Below, one piece after another: positions 39,479 to 49,190 of a DNA stretch of 64,000 nt. Each line of letters begins with the position of its first letter. Within the stretch, counting starts at the first letter, position 1. The DNA is from Microbacterium excoecariae (GTDB lineage: Bacteria > Actinomycetota > Actinomycetes > Actinomycetales > Microbacteriaceae): positions 1,426,001 through 1,490,000 of the forward strand of contig NZ_JAANCO010000001.1 in assembly GCF_011326725.1 (NCBI RefSeq). Reading direction: 5' to 3'. The notes under the pieces are model-generated. The model was given only the letters and a program-made list of their open reading frames with translations, made no database searches and had not been told where the DNA came from. Both the position numbers and the translations under genes were made by a program.

Positions 39479-40381
39479 ATGCTCCTCTCCGCGGCGATCG
39501 AGGCCTTCGTCTCGCACCTCACGGGCGTCAGGCGGCTGTCATCCGCGACCGCCCGGGCGTACCGCGCGGACCTGCGCGACCTGTGCGAGGCCGTGGGCGA
39601 CACTCCCGTGGCGGAGGTCGACGTCGAGGACCTCCGCGAGTGGCTCTGGCGTGCGGCGACGCGCGGCGATGCGCGCTCCACGCTTGCCCGCCGCACCTCG
39701 AGCGCCCGGGGCCTGTTCCGGTGGCTCCTCGACGAAGGCAGGATCCCCGTCGATCCCACCGCTCGGCTCGTCACGCCCAAGAAGGGCCGCCCGCTCCCGC
39801 GCGTCGCGCCGGCGGACGGCCTCGCCGCCGTCCTCGACGACGCCGCAGCGCGGGCCGCCGCCGGGGGCCCGCTCGCGCTGCGCGACCACGCGATGCTTGA
39901 GCTGCTGTACGGATCCGGGATCCGCGTGGCTGAGCTGTGCGGCCTGGACCGCGGCGACATCGACGCGGGGCGCCGGACCGCGCGGGTCACGGGCAAGGGA
40001 GACAAGGACCGCGTGGTGCCGTACGGCGCCCCCGCGCAGCGCGCCCTGGACGCCTACCTCGTGCGCGCCCGCCCGGCGCTCGCGGCGCGGCGGGCGGACG
40101 CGTCGGGCGCCCTCTTCCTCGGGTCGCGCGGCGGCCGGCTGGGCGCGCGCGCCGTGTACGACGTCGTCTCGCGCGCGATCGGGCCGCTCGTGGGCTCCGC
40201 GGCCGTGGGCCCCCACGCCCTCCGCCACTCGGCGGCGACCCACCTGCTCGACGGGGGAGCCGACCTGCGCGCCGTGCAGGAGCTCCTCGGGCACGCCAGC
40301 CTCGGCACGACGCAGATCTACACGCACGTGTCGAGCGAGCGCCTCGCTGCGGCGTACCGGCTCGCGCACCCCCGCGCGTAG
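39479..40381 (+). CDS. xerC: Tyrosine recombinase XerC
   Basis: Chromosome dimer resolution at dif. 300 aa; catalytic residues visible: Arg149 (GSGIRVAEL), Lys173, His246-x-x-Arg249 (PHALRH), His272 (LLGHASL) and Tyr281 (IYTHV). N-terminal SAM-like domain residues 1-90. Not the phage integrase: chromosomal position between hxl genes and the rpsB block is the standard actinobacterial xerC locus. Confidence 0.92.
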   Translation: MLLSAAIEAFVSHLTGVRRLSSATARAYRADLRDLCEAVGDTPVAEVDVEDLREWLWRAATRGDARSTLARRTSSARGLFRWLLDEGRIPVDPTARLVTPKKGRPLPRVAPADGLAAVLDDAAARAAAGGPLALRDHAMLELLYGSGIRVAELCGLDRGDIDAGRRTARVTGKGDKDRVVPYGAPAQRALDAYLVRARPALAARRADASGALFLGSRGGRLGARAVYDVVSRAIGPLVGSAAVGPHALRHSAATHLLDGGADLRAVQELLGHASLGTTQIYTHVSSERLAAAYRLAHPRA

Positions 40382-40388
40382 CGGTCCC

Positions 40389-40928
40389 TCAGCAGCAGGG
40401 CAGGAGCACGGGGCGTTCCGCGGCGCCCAGCAGCCCGAGGGGGTTGATGTAGGCCCCGTCGAGGCGCGCGCCGAGGTGCACGGTCCCTTCCTGCGCGTGG
40501 CCGCCGTCGGCGAGCTCGCCGATCTCCTGTCCGCGCGCGACGGTCGTGCCCGCGGGCGGAGCCCCGGCGACCGGCTCCAGGGTCGACACGAGCCCGTCAC
40601 CGTGGTCGATCGTCACGAGCGGCCGGCCCGCGACGCTCCCGGAGAAGGCGACGACGCCGTCGGCGGGCGCGACGATCACACCGCCCGCGCCGAGGTCCAC
40701 GCCGCGGTGGCCCGGGCCGTACGCGTGCGCGGGCGGCTCGTACGCGCGCACGACGACCCGGAGCCCGCCCGGCCAGGCCCAGGCGCCCGCGTCCGCCGTC
40801 GGCGACGCGTCGCTGACCGCGCTTTCGTCGCCCGGCGCGGCCCCGGCGGAGGGCACGGGAGACAGGGCCACGGCGATCGCCAGGAGGGCGATCGCGAGGC
40901 GCGCGCGGGGCGGGAGGAGGCGGGTCAT
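40389..40928 (-). CDS. Secreted M23 family peptidase (179 aa)
   Basis: ATG 40928 follows GGGAGG; signal peptide [22 protein letters not shown]23 zinc site HRGVDL in the middle and [17 protein letters not shown] near the end. Residue pattern is that of the short actinobacterial M23 protein found next to rpsB. Convergent with xerC. May trim peptidoglycan; the divergent position to rpsB suggests an independent promoter. Confidence 0.85.
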   Translation of the reverse strand: MTRLLPPRARLAIALLAIAVALSPVPSAGAAPGDESAVSDASPTADAGAWAWPGGLRVVVRAYEPPAHAYGPGHRGVDLGAGGVIVAPADGVVAFSGSVAGRPLVTIDHGDGLVSTLEPVAGAPPAGTTVARGQEIGELADGGHAQEGTVHLGARLDGAYINPLGLLGAAERPVLLPCC

Positions 40929-41059
40929 GGCGACATCCTCCCGGCGATCGCGCGCCGCCGCCTGGGGGATCCGCCGTCGCGGGGACACCTGCGCGAAGAA
41001 TGGCGCTGTGGACGCGCTGGCGGGCCCGAGGCGGCGCACCCGGGCGGGGGCCGGCCTGA

Positions 41060-41250
41060 TACACTGGCGGGAGCACCCCGTCCTGCGGGGTGACTTCGCG
41101 TGCCTGATGCGGCTTCGGCCGTGGCGCATTCCCCTCGGTCCCTCCTTGCGGAGGGCGGGCGTGCGTGGGGCACCAGGATCGCCGACATCCGTCGGCAGTA
41201 TCAACCGGAACAGGCGCGCTGCGCGCGCCCTAACGCAAGGAGAACGGCAC
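41060..41250 (+). promoter_or_regulatory. rpsB promoter and leader RNA
   Basis: -10 TACACT at 41060-41065. The leader of about 180 bases holds hairpins CACCCCG/CGGGGTG and CCCTCC/GGAGGG, then aaggag (41237-41242) before the rpsB ATG. Structured leaders before r-protein genes often mediate autoregulation; not proven here. Confidence 0.5.
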
Positions 41251-42066
41251 ATGGCCGTCGTTACCATTCGCCAGCTGCTCGACAGCGGCGTGCACTTCGG
41301 ACACCAGACCCGCCGGTGGAACCCGAAGGTGAAGCGCTTCATCCTCACGGAGCGCAGCGGCATTCACATCATCGACCTGCAGCAGTCGCTGTCGTACATC
41401 GACCGCGCCTACGACTTCGTCAAGGAGACGGTCGCCCACGGCGGCACGATCCTCTTCGTCGGAACGAAGAAGCAGGCCCAGGAGGTGCTCGCCGAGCAGG
41501 CGACCCGCGTCGGTCAGCCCTACGTCAACGAGCGCTGGCTCGGCGGCCTCCTCACGAACTTCCAGACGGTCTCCAAGCGCCTTGCGCGCATGAAGGAGCT
41601 CGAGGAGCTCGACTTCGAGGACCCGGCCGGCACCGGCTTCACCAAGAAGGAGCTCCTCCTCAAGAAGCGCGAGCTCGACAAGCTCCACAAGTCGCTCGGG
41701 GGTATTCGTAACCTCACGAAGACCCCGTCGGCCCTGTGGGTTGTCGACGCCAAGCGCGAGCACCTCGCCATCGACGAGGCCCGCAAGCTCGGCATCCCGG
41801 TCATCGGCATCCTCGACACCAACGTCGACCCCGACGATCTCGCCTACCCGATTCCCGGCAACGACGACGCGATCCGCTCCGTCTCGCTGCTGACGCGCAT
41901 CATCGCCGACGCCGCCGCCGAGGGGCTGCAGCAGAAGCACAACCCCGAGGGCGACCAGGCGGCCGAGCCGCTCGCCGAGTGGGAGCGCGAGCTGCTCGAG
42001 CAGGGCCAGGCCACCGAGGCTCCCGCCTCGGAGGAGGCCCCGGCCGAGGCCCCCGCGGCCGAGTGA
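41251..42066 (+). CDS. rpsB: 30S ribosomal protein S2
   Basis: Canonical S2 sequence: [23 protein letters not shown] start ([11 protein letters not shown]), [35 protein letters not shown]-terminal Glu/Ala-rich tail of actinobacteria. ATG 41251 with SD aaggaga. First gene of the rpsB-tsf-pyrH-frr-cdsA block. Confidence 0.98.
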   Translation: MAVVTIRQLLDSGVHFGHQTRRWNPKVKRFILTERSGIHIIDLQQSLSYIDRAYDFVKETVAHGGTILFVGTKKQAQEVLAEQATRVGQPYVNERWLGGLLTNFQTVSKRLARMKELEELDFEDPAGTGFTKKELLLKKRELDKLHKSLGGIRNLTKTPSALWVVDAKREHLAIDEARKLGIPVIGILDTNVDPDDLAYPIPGNDDAIRSVSLLTRIIADAAAEGLQQKHNPEGDQAAEPLAEWERELLEQGQATEAPASEEAPAEAPAAE

Positions 42067-42072
42067 CCGCTT

Positions 42073-42104
42073 GAGGGCGGGCGCCGATCCCGGCGCCCGC
42101 CCTC
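42073..42104 (+). terminator. 14-bp hairpin between rpsB and tsf
   Basis: GAGGGCGGGCGCCG/CGGCGCCCGCCCTC, loop ATCC, no U-tract. Partial attenuator or RNA-processing/stability hairpin. Confidence 0.55.
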
Positions 42105-42185
42105 GTCCGCGGCGACACCCGCGCCGCACCCCTTTTCACGATCGAACTTTCCGGTCCATCACCGACACCACAAGGGAAGCCACTC

Positions 42186-43013
42186 ATGGCAAACGTCAGC
42201 ATCGCCGACATCAAGACGCTGCGTGAGCAGCTCGGCACGGGCATGGTCGACACCAAGAAGGCGCTCGAGGAGGCCGAGGGAAACCTCGAGAAGGCCATCG
42301 AGATCCTCCGCCTCAAGGGCGCCAAGGGCAACGCGAAGCGCGCCGACCGCGCCGCGACCGAGGGCCTCGTCGCGGGCGTCGCCTCGGACGGCGCCGCCAC
42401 GCTCATCGAGCTCGCGTGCGAGACCGACTTCGTCGCCAAGAACGACAAGTTCATCGCGCTCTCGGAGAAGGTCCTCGCGGCCGTCGCCGCGGCGGGCGCG
42501 AACGGCGTGGAGGCCGCTCTCCAGGCCGAGGTCGACGGCAAGACCGTCGAGCAGCTCATCGCGGACGAGGCCGCCATCATCGGCGAGAAGCTCGAGCTCC
42601 GCGGCGCGTCCACGCTCTCGGGCGACGCGTTCCAGATCTACCTGCACAAGACGAGCAAGGACCTGCCCCCGCAGGTCGGCGTGATCGTGGCATACTCGGG
42701 CGACGACGCGGAGACCGCGCGCTCCATCGCGCAGCACATCTCGTTCGCCGCGCCGCAGTACCTCACGCGCGACGAGGTCCCCGCGGACGTCGTTGAGAAG
42801 GAGCGCGAGATCGTCACGGAGATCTCCCGCAACGAGGGCAAGCCCGAGGCCGCCCTGCCGAAGATCGTCGAGGGCCGCGTCAACGCGTTCTTCAAGCAGG
42901 TCGTGCTCCTGGACCAGGCGTACGCGAAGGACAACAAGCTGTCGATCCAGAAGGTCGCGGACGACGCGGGCCTGACCGTGTCGGGCTTCGCCCGCTTCAA
43001 GGTCGGCGCCTGA
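42186..43013 (+). CDS. tsf: Elongation factor Ts
   Basis: Nucleotide exchange factor for EF-Tu. Signatures: [36 protein letters not shown] and ETDFVAKND. 275 aa, normal length. ATG 42186 with SD gggaagcc. Confidence 0.98.
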   Translation: MANVSIADIKTLREQLGTGMVDTKKALEEAEGNLEKAIEILRLKGAKGNAKRADRAATEGLVAGVASDGAATLIELACETDFVAKNDKFIALSEKVLAAVAAAGANGVEAALQAEVDGKTVEQLIADEAAIIGEKLELRGASTLSGDAFQIYLHKTSKDLPPQVGVIVAYSGDDAETARSIAQHISFAAPQYLTRDEVPADVVEKEREIVTEISRNEGKPEAALPKIVEGRVNAFFKQVVLLDQAYAKDNKLSIQKVADDAGLTVSGFARFKVGA

Positions 43014-43027
43014 CGCCACGCGTCCCC

Positions 43028-43071
43028 CGAAGGGGCCCGGGATCCGCACGGCGGTCTCCCGGGCCCCTTCG
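43028..43071 (+). terminator. Strong hairpin after tsf
   Basis: 15-bp stem CGAAGGGGCCCGGGA/TCCCGGGCCCCTTCG with a 14-base loop. Ends the rpsB-tsf transcript. Confidence 0.75.
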
Positions 43072-43158
43072 CCGTCTGCGGGTTCCCCAGGAGCGCCGGG
43101 GGCGACTGCGATAGCGTGGGAGGCACCGCCTCGCCACCTTCGACAGGAAGCTGCCACC

Positions 43159-43926
43159 GTGACTCACGCCGCCCCCACCACCCCCCGCCGCCGCGTTCTC
43201 CTGAAGCTCTCGGGAGAAGCCTTCGGAGGGGGCCAGCTCGGCGTCGCGCCCGACGTGGTGGGGCAGATCGCGCGCGAGATCGCGGAGGCCGCCCAGGAGG
43301 TCGAGATCGCGATCGTCGTGGGCGGGGGCAACTTCTTCCGCGGGGCCGAGCTGTCCAAGAGCGGCATGGAGCGTTCCCGCGCCGACTACATGGGGATGCT
43401 CGGCACGGTGATGAACGCGCTCGCCCTGCAGGACTTCCTCGAGCAGGCGGGCACCGAGACGCGGGTGCAGTCCGCGATCGAGATGCGCCAGGTGGCCGAG
43501 CCCTATATCCCGCGCCGGGCCGAGCGCCACATGGAGAAGGGACGCGTCGTGATCTTCGGCGCGGGCGCGGGCCTGCCCTACTTCTCCACCGACACGGTCG
43601 CGGCCCAGCGGGCGCTCGAGATCCGGGCCACCGAGGTCCTCGTCGCGAAAAACGGCGTCGACGGCGTGTACACGGCGGACCCGCGCGTCGACGAGACGGC
43701 GAAGCGCCTGGACCACGTGACGTACGGCGAGGCCCTGGTCCAGGGCCTCAAGGTCGTCGACTCGACGGCGTTCAGCCTCTGCATGGACAACGGCATGAAC
43801 ATGCGCGTGTTCGGCATGGAGCCCGCGGGGAACGTCACGCGCGCGCGGCGTGGCCACCCTATGGGCACCCTGGTCCCGCGCTCCCCCCCGCGCGCCGGGG
43901 GGGGGCGCGCCCCGCCGCGCCGATAG
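43159..43926 (+). CDS. pyrH: UMP kinase
   Basis: Phosphorylates UMP to UDP. Amino-acid-kinase signatures: [49 protein letters not shown] 43159. The C-terminus runs about 16 residues past the usual GTLV end, through a C7 and G9 homopolymer pair, and may be altered by slippage or a sequencing error. Confidence 0.95.
   Translation: MTHAAPTTPRRRVLLKLSGEAFGGGQLGVAPDVVGQIAREIAEAAQEVEIAIVVGGGNFFRGAELSKSGMERSRADYMGMLGTVMNALALQDFLEQAGTETRVQSAIEMRQVAEPYIPRRAERHMEKGRVVIFGAGAGLPYFSTDTVAAQRALEIRATEVLVAKNGVDGVYTADPRVDETAKRLDHVTYGEALVQGLKVVDSTAFSLCMDNGMNMRVFGMEPAGNVTRARRGHPMGTLVPRSPPRAGGGRAPPRR
43883..43905. repeat. C7/G9 homopolymer hairpin at the pyrH 3' end
   Basis: C7 at 43883-43889 and G9 at 43897-43905 form a GC-only stem around GCGCGCC. 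Acts as terminator-like structure and is a hotspot for polymerase slippage. Confidence 0.6.
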
Positions 43927-43961
43927 AATCAACGAAGCATTAACGACGAATGGAGCCTTCC

Positions 43962-44516
43962 GTGATCGCCGACGTACTGGCCGAAGCCACCAGCCGCATG
44001 GACCGCGCTGTCGAGGCCGCGAAGGAGGACTTCGCCACCGTGCGCACGGGGCGCGCGAACCCGCAGATGTTCCAGCGCGTGCAGGTCGACTACTACGGCA
44101 CGCCGACCCCGCTGCAGCAGCTCGCCTCGTTCGCGAACCCCGAGGCCCGCACGGTCGTCGTGACGCCCTACGACAAGTCGGCACTCAAGGCGATCGAGGA
44201 CGCGATCCGCGACATGCCGAACCTCGGGGCGAACCCGACCAACGACGGCAACGTCGTGCGCGTCACGATGCCGGAGCTGACCGAGGAGCGCCGCAAGGAG
44301 TACGTCAAGCTCGTTCGCGGTAAGGCCGAGGACGCGCGCGTGCGCGTGCGCGGGATCCGCCGCCAGGTGAAGGACGACCTCGAGGCGCTGAAGGACGAGA
44401 TCGGCGAGGACGACGTCGTGCGCGGCGAGAAGGACCTCGACCAGCTCACGAAGAAGCACGTCGACCTGATCGACGAGGCGCTCAAGCACAAGGAAGCCGA
44501 GCTTCTCGAGGTCTGA
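43962..44516 (+). CDS. frr: Ribosome recycling factor
   Basis: 184 aa with [26 protein letters not shown] and the C-terminal [20 protein letters not shown] helix. GTG 43962 (MIADVL) is preferred over ATG 43950 because GGAG precedes it at SD distance and homologues begin there. Stop overlaps cdsA start. Confidence 0.97.
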   Translation: MIADVLAEATSRMDRAVEAAKEDFATVRTGRANPQMFQRVQVDYYGTPTPLQQLASFANPEARTVVVTPYDKSALKAIEDAIRDMPNLGANPTNDGNVVRVTMPELTEERRKEYVKLVRGKAEDARVRVRGIRRQVKDDLEALKDEIGEDDVVRGEKDLDQLTKKHVDLIDEALKHKEAELLEV

Positions 44517-45523
44517 TGCTGCCGGGCGTGGAGCAGGAGGGGGAGCGGCCGGGCGCACCGACCGTCGGTGAGTCGTGGCCGGCGCACGCCTCCCTCCACG
44601 ATCGTGTCGACCGCGCACGCGACGAGGTCGAGCAGCGGATCGATCGGGCGCGCGACCAATTTGAGGCGACCAACGAGCGCATCAAGAAGCGCACGGGGCG
44701 CGACCTCGTGGCGGCGATCGCTGTCGGCGTCGCCGCCGGTGGCGCGGTCCTCGCGTCCCTGATCTTCGCGACGTGGGTCTTCGCCATCCTCGCGGTCGGC
44801 ATCGCCGTGCTCGGCGTGTTCGAGTTCGGGCGCGCCCTGCAGGCGCGCGGTCGGCGGATCGACATCGTGCCGCAGGTGATCGGCGCCGTCGCGATCATCG
44901 CTGCCGCGTACTGGTTCTCGACAGCCGTGCACTGGACCTCGCTGTTCATCGCGTTGGCGCTCATCATCGTGTGGCGGGTGCTGGCGCAGATGACCGCGCG
45001 CGACGGGCGGGTATACGCGTCGATCTTCAGCGACATCATCGTGGGGTGCTTCGTCCCCCTCTACGTCCCGTTCCTCGCCAGCTCCGCGCTCGTGCTGGCG
45101 CGTCAGGAGCACGGCGGCATGTGGGTCATTGCCTTCCTGCTGGTGGTGGTGGTGGCCGACACCGGCGCGTACGCCACGGGGATGGCTTTCGGGCGCCACA
45201 AGCTCGCCCCACGGATCAGCCCCGGAAAGACGTGGGAGGGCTTCGCCGGCGCCGTGGCGATCTCCGGCGTCGTGGGCGCCGTGGCCTGCATCTTCCTCGT
45301 GGGGATTCCGTGGTGGGCTGGCGCGATCTTCGGCGTCGTGCTGGCGGGATCCGCGACGCTGGGCGACCTGGCCGAGTCCATGATCAAGCGCGATCTCGGC
45401 GTCAAGGACATGAGCTCGTGGCTCCCGGGGCACGGCGGCGTGCTCGATCGCCTCGACAGCATCCTCCCGTCGTCGGTCGTGGCCCTCGCGCTCTTCCAGT
45501 TCCTCGGACCCCTGGCGGCATGA
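44516..45523 (+). CDS. cdsA: Phosphatidate cytidylyltransferase
   Basis: CDP-diacylglycerol synthesis in the membrane. Eight or nine TM helices in residues 65-330 and the family signature near the end (SSWLPGHGGVLDRLDS). N-terminal 60 residues are a soluble coiled-coil extension (RVDRARDEVEQRIDRAR), common in actinobacteria. ATG overlaps the frr stop. Confidence 0.95.
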   Translation: MLPGVEQEGERPGAPTVGESWPAHASLHDRVDRARDEVEQRIDRARDQFEATNERIKKRTGRDLVAAIAVGVAAGGAVLASLIFATWVFAILAVGIAVLGVFEFGRALQARGRRIDIVPQVIGAVAIIAAAYWFSTAVHWTSLFIALALIIVWRVLAQMTARDGRVYASIFSDIIVGCFVPLYVPFLASSALVLARQEHGGMWVIAFLLVVVVADTGAYATGMAFGRHKLAPRISPGKTWEGFAGAVAISGVVGAVACIFLVGIPWWAGAIFGVVLAGSATLGDLAESMIKRDLGVKDMSSWLPGHGGVLDRLDSILPSSVVALALFQFLGPLAA

Positions 45524-46092
45524 TGACGACCGACAAAACCTCGGACGCTCCCGCCGCTCCGTTTCCGCGGGCGGCGCGGGGCGCGCGCGGCTATGACCCG
45601 GCGTCGGTCGAGGATTTTCTCGCGCGCGCCCGCGAGAGCTTCGACGGCACGGATCCGTCGGTCCGGAGCGCCGACGTGCGACAGGCGTCGTTCCCCCTCG
45701 TCCGCGGCGGTTTCGACGTGCGCGTCGTCGACGGCGCCCTCGCTCGGCTCGAGGATGCGTTCGCCCAGCGCGAGCGCGAGGAATCGATCGCCGCGGACGG
45801 CGCGGACACCTGGATTGACGGCGCCCGGGAGGAGGCCAGGGAGCTGCTCGCGCGACTGAGCCGCCCCGCGGGCAGCCGGTTTCGGCGCGTGCCCTGGTTC
45901 CGCTCGGGGTACGCGGTCGCGGAGGTCGACATCGTCGCGGATCGCGTCGCCCGATACTTCTCCGACGGCGAGTACGTCGGCGTAGATCAGGTGCGCCAGG
46001 CGGCCTTTCATACCCAGCGCGGGGGCTACCGCGAGGACCAGGTCGACGCGGTGCTCGACGCGGTCGTCCGCGTGATTCTTGCGGTGCGCTGA
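45520..46092 (+). CDS. DivIVA-domain-containing protein (190 aa)
   Basis: Two short DivIVA-like modules: GYDPASVEDFLARARE near residue 24 and YVGVDQVRQAAF..GGYREDQVDAVLDAVV at the end, connected by helical segments. Conserved beside cdsA in Microbacteriaceae. May recruit or localise membrane-curvature factors. Starts at ATG 45520 overlapping the cdsA stop (ATGATG). Confidence 0.75.
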   Translation: MMTTDKTSDAPAAPFPRAARGARGYDPASVEDFLARARESFDGTDPSVRSADVRQASFPLVRGGFDVRVVDGALARLEDAFAQREREESIAADGADTWIDGAREEARELLARLSRPAGSRFRRVPWFRSGYAVAEVDIVADRVARYFSDGEYVGVDQVRQAAFHTQRGGYREDQVDAVLDAVVRVILAVR

Positions 46093-46148
46093 GCGGGGTT
46101 TCTCGGCCAATGTGCCCGAAGGATTGTCACGTTCGGGTAACACTCGGG

Positions 46149-46154
46149 TAGTAT
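46149..46154 (+). promoter_or_regulatory. -10 TAGTAT upstream of transglycosylase
   Basis: TAGTAT lies 10 bases before GTG 46165, so the mRNA would be near leaderless. TCGGGTA is repeated twice just upstream (46133-46150 region), possibly an activator site. Confidence 0.5.
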
Positions 46155-46164
46155 CACGATCACT

Positions 46165-46938
46165 GTGACTCCTCCTCGCAAAGAATCCCAGCCCATGACG
46201 CGCCGCGAGGCGCGCTCCATCGAGCGATCGGCGATCGCGGAGGCCCGGCGCACCACGCGCGAGGTCGCCGTGCACCGGCGTCGCCGGGACGAGGGCCAGC
46301 GTTGGTCCGCTCGTCGGATTGCGGGCGCGGTGGTCGGGGGCGTCGCGGCGGCGGGCTTCCTCGCCGCCTCGCTGGCGCCGGTCGTGGGATCCCAGGTGGC
46401 GTCGGCGAGCCAGGACCCCGCCCAGACGACGTACGCGACGGCGGCCGACGAGGCCCAGCTGTTCGCGGCGTCCGAGAAGGGCGGATCCCTCGCCGCTCTG
46501 GCGACCGTGTCGTACGAGGCCGAGCTCCGCACACCCGAGCCCGAGCCTGAGCCCGAGGTCACGGCGGAGGTCGCGAGCGCGACCGAGAGCGTCGCGACCG
46601 AGGAGGCCGCGGCCGAGGAGACGGTCGCCGCCCCGATCGCGCTTCCCACGTATTCGGGCGGCGGGTCAAAGGAAGACTGGATGACGGCGGCCGGCATCGC
46701 CTCGTCCGATTGGGCCTACGTCGATTACATCGTGAGCGCCGAGAGCGGCTGGAACCCCAACGCGACCAACGCGTCGTCGGGCGCCTGCGGGCTCGTGCAG
46801 GCGCTGCCCTGCAGCAAGGTCCCGGGCAACGGCTACGACCCCGTGGACAACCTCGCCTGGGGCAGCGGCTACGCGGTCGGCCGGTACGGCAGCTGGGCCG
46901 CGGCCTACCAGTTCTGGGTCACGAACCACTGGTGGTGA
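46165..46938 (+). CDS. Secreted lytic transglycosylase-like protein (257 aa)
   Basis: Residues 45-75 form a signal/anchor helix (RRIAGAVVGGVAAAGFLAASLAPVVGS). A Pro/Glu-rich linker follows (EPEPEPE). The C-terminal domain (residues about 175-257) has SAESGWNPNATNASSGACGLVQALPCSK, the transglycosylase fold of SLT-type/resuscitation-promoting-like enzymes with catalytic Glu in AESGW. Acts on peptidoglycan. GTG 46165 vs ATG 46195 is uncertain. Confidence 0.82.
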   Translation: MTPPRKESQPMTRREARSIERSAIAEARRTTREVAVHRRRRDEGQRWSARRIAGAVVGGVAAAGFLAASLAPVVGSQVASASQDPAQTTYATAADEAQLFAASEKGGSLAALATVSYEAELRTPEPEPEPEVTAEVASATESVATEEAAAEETVAAPIALPTYSGGGSKEDWMTAAGIASSDWAYVDYIVSAESGWNPNATNASSGACGLVQALPCSKVPGNGYDPVDNLAWGSGYAVGRYGSWAAAYQFWVTNHWW

Positions 46939-46947
46939 CGGGCGTCG

Positions 46948-47238
46948 ATGGGCCGTTCACGCCGTCGCCCCCGGTCGCGGGAATCTTCCTCTGACGCCTC
47001 CTTCGAGCGCCTGCTGTCGGGGTGGCGCCGCACCGAGACCCGGCGCGGCAGCTCCTGGTCCGTGCAGCCCGTGGGCCCCGGCCGGTCGGAGAAGCCGTAC
47101 ACGTGTCCCGGGTGCCAAGGCGCGATCGCCGCGGGTGACGCGCACGTCGTCACCTGGCGCGAGGACGGGGTGCTCGGGGCCGCCGCCGACCTCGCGGCGC
47201 GCCGCCACTGGCACACGCACTGCTGGAACATCTTCTGA
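46948..47238 (+). CDS. Conserved actinobacterial Cys-containing protein (96 aa)
   Basis: Basic N-terminus then SWSVQPV, CPGCQGAI, HVVTWREDG and HWHTHCW, a conserved actinobacterial protein often mis-annotated as ATP/GTP-binding. Two Cys and three His suggest a zinc site. Ten bases after the transglycosylase gene and upstream of the hydrolase. Function unknown. Confidence 0.78.
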   Translation: MGRSRRRPRSRESSSDASFERLLSGWRRTETRRGSSWSVQPVGPGRSEKPYTCPGCQGAIAAGDAHVVTWREDGVLGAAADLAARRHWHTHCWNIF

Positions 47239-47255
47239 TTCGAGGGGAGCCGACC

Positions 47256-47975
47256 GTGGAGATTCGCGGCGCCGCCGTCCTGCCCGCGCGACGTGAGGAC
47301 ATCGAGCTGCGCACGAGCGACGGGCTCACGCTCGTCGGGGAGCTCGCGCGCCCGGCCGACCGCGACCCCGTCGCGACCCTCGTGACGCTGCACCCGTTGC
47401 CGACGCACGGCGGCTTCATGGACTCGCACATCATCCGTAAGGCCGCCGCGCGCCTGCCCGCGCTCGCGGACCTTGCGGTCCTGCGCTTCAACACGCGCGG
47501 GACGGCGTCGCCCCGGGGCACGAGCGAGGGCGCCTTCGGCGAAGGCGTCGACGAGCGCGCCGACGTCCAGGCAGCGATGGCGTTCGTGGCCGAGCGCGGT
47601 CTGCCGTTGCCCTGGGTCGTCGGATGGTCCTTCGGCACCGAGCTCGCCCTGAAGTACGCGCGCGAGTATCGGATCGAGGGCGCGATCCTGCTTTCGCCTC
47701 CGCTCCACCGGGCGACGGACGCGGACGTCGCGGCGTGGGGCGGGGATCCGCGCCCGCTCATCGCGCTCGTGCCCGAGTTCGATGACTACCTTCGGCCCGC
47801 CGAGGCCCAGCGCCGCTTCGCGCCGTCGGGCGCGCAGGTCATCCCCGTGGAGGAGGGCAAGCACCTCTGGGTCGGGGAGAAGCAGACTACCCGCGTGCTG
47901 ACCGAGATCGTCCGCGCCGTGAACCCGGGCGCGCTCCCACTTCCGACCGAGTGGCCGGACCCGCCCTCGCGTTAG
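47256..47975 (+). CDS. Alpha/beta hydrolase (239 aa)
   Basis: GTG 47256. Nucleophile elbow GWSFG (Ser about 131), oxyanion HPLPTHGG segment, terminal His in GKHLW. Same orientation as 46948 and likely co-transcribed. Substrate unknown; resembles DLH/serine-aminopeptidase-like hydrolases of actinobacteria. Confidence 0.82.
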   Translation: MEIRGAAVLPARREDIELRTSDGLTLVGELARPADRDPVATLVTLHPLPTHGGFMDSHIIRKAAARLPALADLAVLRFNTRGTASPRGTSEGAFGEGVDERADVQAAMAFVAERGLPLPWVVGWSFGTELALKYAREYRIEGAILLSPPLHRATDADVAAWGGDPRPLIALVPEFDDYLRPAEAQRRFAPSGAQVIPVEEGKHLWVGEKQTTRVLTEIVRAVNPGALPLPTEWPDPPSR

Positions 47976-49021
47976 CGCGCGTTCATCCGCGGGATGAGCA
48001 CCTGGCGGTAGACGATCAGGATGCTCGCGGCGACCGGGATCGCGATGAGCGCGCCGAGCAGGCCGAGGAGTGCGCCGCCCGCGAGGGCCGCCACGACGAC
48101 GACGCCACCCGGCACCTGCACGGCCCGGCTCATGATGCGCGGCGAGAGCACGTACGCCTCGATCTGCATGTACACGAGGTAATAGATCGCCGCGATGAGC
48201 GCCGTCGTCGTGTCCCCGACGCTCGGGAGGAGGCACACGAGGACGATGATCGTGGATCCCGTGATCGTCCCCACGAGCGGAATCATGGATCCGAAGAACG
48301 CGATCACCGCGAGCACCATGGGAAACGGCGCGCCGATGAGGGACAAGAAGACGGCGCTGATGGCGCCGTTGACGAGCGCGAGCGTGAGCTGGCCCATCAC
48401 GTAGTAGCCGACGGAGTCGGTGATCTGCTCCGCGATATGGACGAACGTGTCGCGGCGCGAGGCTGGGACCATCTGGTAGATCGCGTTCTTCAGCGACGGC
48501 GTGGAGGCCGTCAGATAGATCGTCAGGATGAAGATGATCAGGGCGCCGAACAGGCCGTTCGCGACGCCGACGGTGACCGTGACGAGGCTCTCGCTGATCG
48601 AGAAGATGTTGTCCGTGAGCCAGTCGTTGAGCGCGGCGATGAGCACGGGCACGTCGAGGTTCGGGAGCGTGGCGTCGAGCCAGGTCTCGACGTCGGCCTG
48701 CCAGTCGGACCGATTCATGAGGAACGTGACGCCGCGCACGAGCTGCGAGATCTGCTCGACGAGGACGGGAAGCACGATGAGGAGGATCCCGGCGAACAGC
48801 CCGAAGACGATGACGAGCGCCACGATCACGGCCGCCCAGCGTGGGAAGCCGCGACGGGCGAGCCAGGAGACGACGGGGTCGAGGCCGAGCGAGAGGAACA
48901 GCGCCGTTCCGACGTACAGGATCACGGTCGAGAGGCTCTCGACGCTCTGCAGCAGGATGATCGCGAGGCCGACTCCGAGCGTCGCGAGGAATCCCAGCCG
49001 GAACGGGTTGTGGATCTTCAT
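47972..49021 (-). CDS. AI-2E family transporter (PerM-like), 349 aa
   Basis: Eight hydrophobic segments with the PerM/YdiK pattern (AAVIVALVIVFGLFAGILLIVLPVLVEQ, FGALIIFILTIYLTASTP, IVLVCLLPSVG, AIPVAASILIVYRQVLIP). ATG 49021 with SD AGGAG at ideal spacing. Substrate unproven; homologues include AI-2 exporters and Na+/H+ antiporters. Convergent with the hydrolase gene. Confidence 0.88.
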   Translation of the reverse strand: MKIHNPFRLGFLATLGVGLAIILLQSVESLSTVILYVGTALFLSLGLDPVVSWLARRGFPRWAAVIVALVIVFGLFAGILLIVLPVLVEQISQLVRGVTFLMNRSDWQADVETWLDATLPNLDVPVLIAALNDWLTDNIFSISESLVTVTVGVANGLFGALIIFILTIYLTASTPSLKNAIYQMVPASRRDTFVHIAEQITDSVGYYVMGQLTLALVNGAISAVFLSLIGAPFPMVLAVIAFFGSMIPLVGTITGSTIIVLVCLLPSVGDTTTALIAAIYYLVYMQIEAYVLSPRIMSRAVQVPGGVVVVAALAGGALLGLLGALIAIPVAASILIVYRQVLIPRMNAR

Positions 49022-49190
49022 GACACTCCTGCGGCGACGTCGAGTCGGCGGCCGTGCGGCCTGCAAGGAGCGTACCGGCACGCGGCCGACCTCGCGTGCG
49101 GGGCGACAGCTCCCAGGTGTCGTCGTTAGTCTGAATCATCCGGGCTGCCGCGGCGTTCTGGCGCGGCGCGTGAACGAGGAGATTTGATCC

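Noticed and set aside
39479..40381. Tyrosine recombinase as prophage integrase
   Set aside because: It lies in the chromosome beyond attR at the standard xerC locus and has the XerC motif set.
41060..41250. A known r-protein leader riboregulator upstream of rpsB
   Set aside because: Hairpins are present but no specific published S2 leader structure can be matched by eye; reported only as a leader.
46092..46165. c-di-AMP riboswitch before the lytic transglycosylase
   Set aside because: The gap of about 70 bases is too short and lacks the conserved motifs; a near-leaderless promoter explains it.
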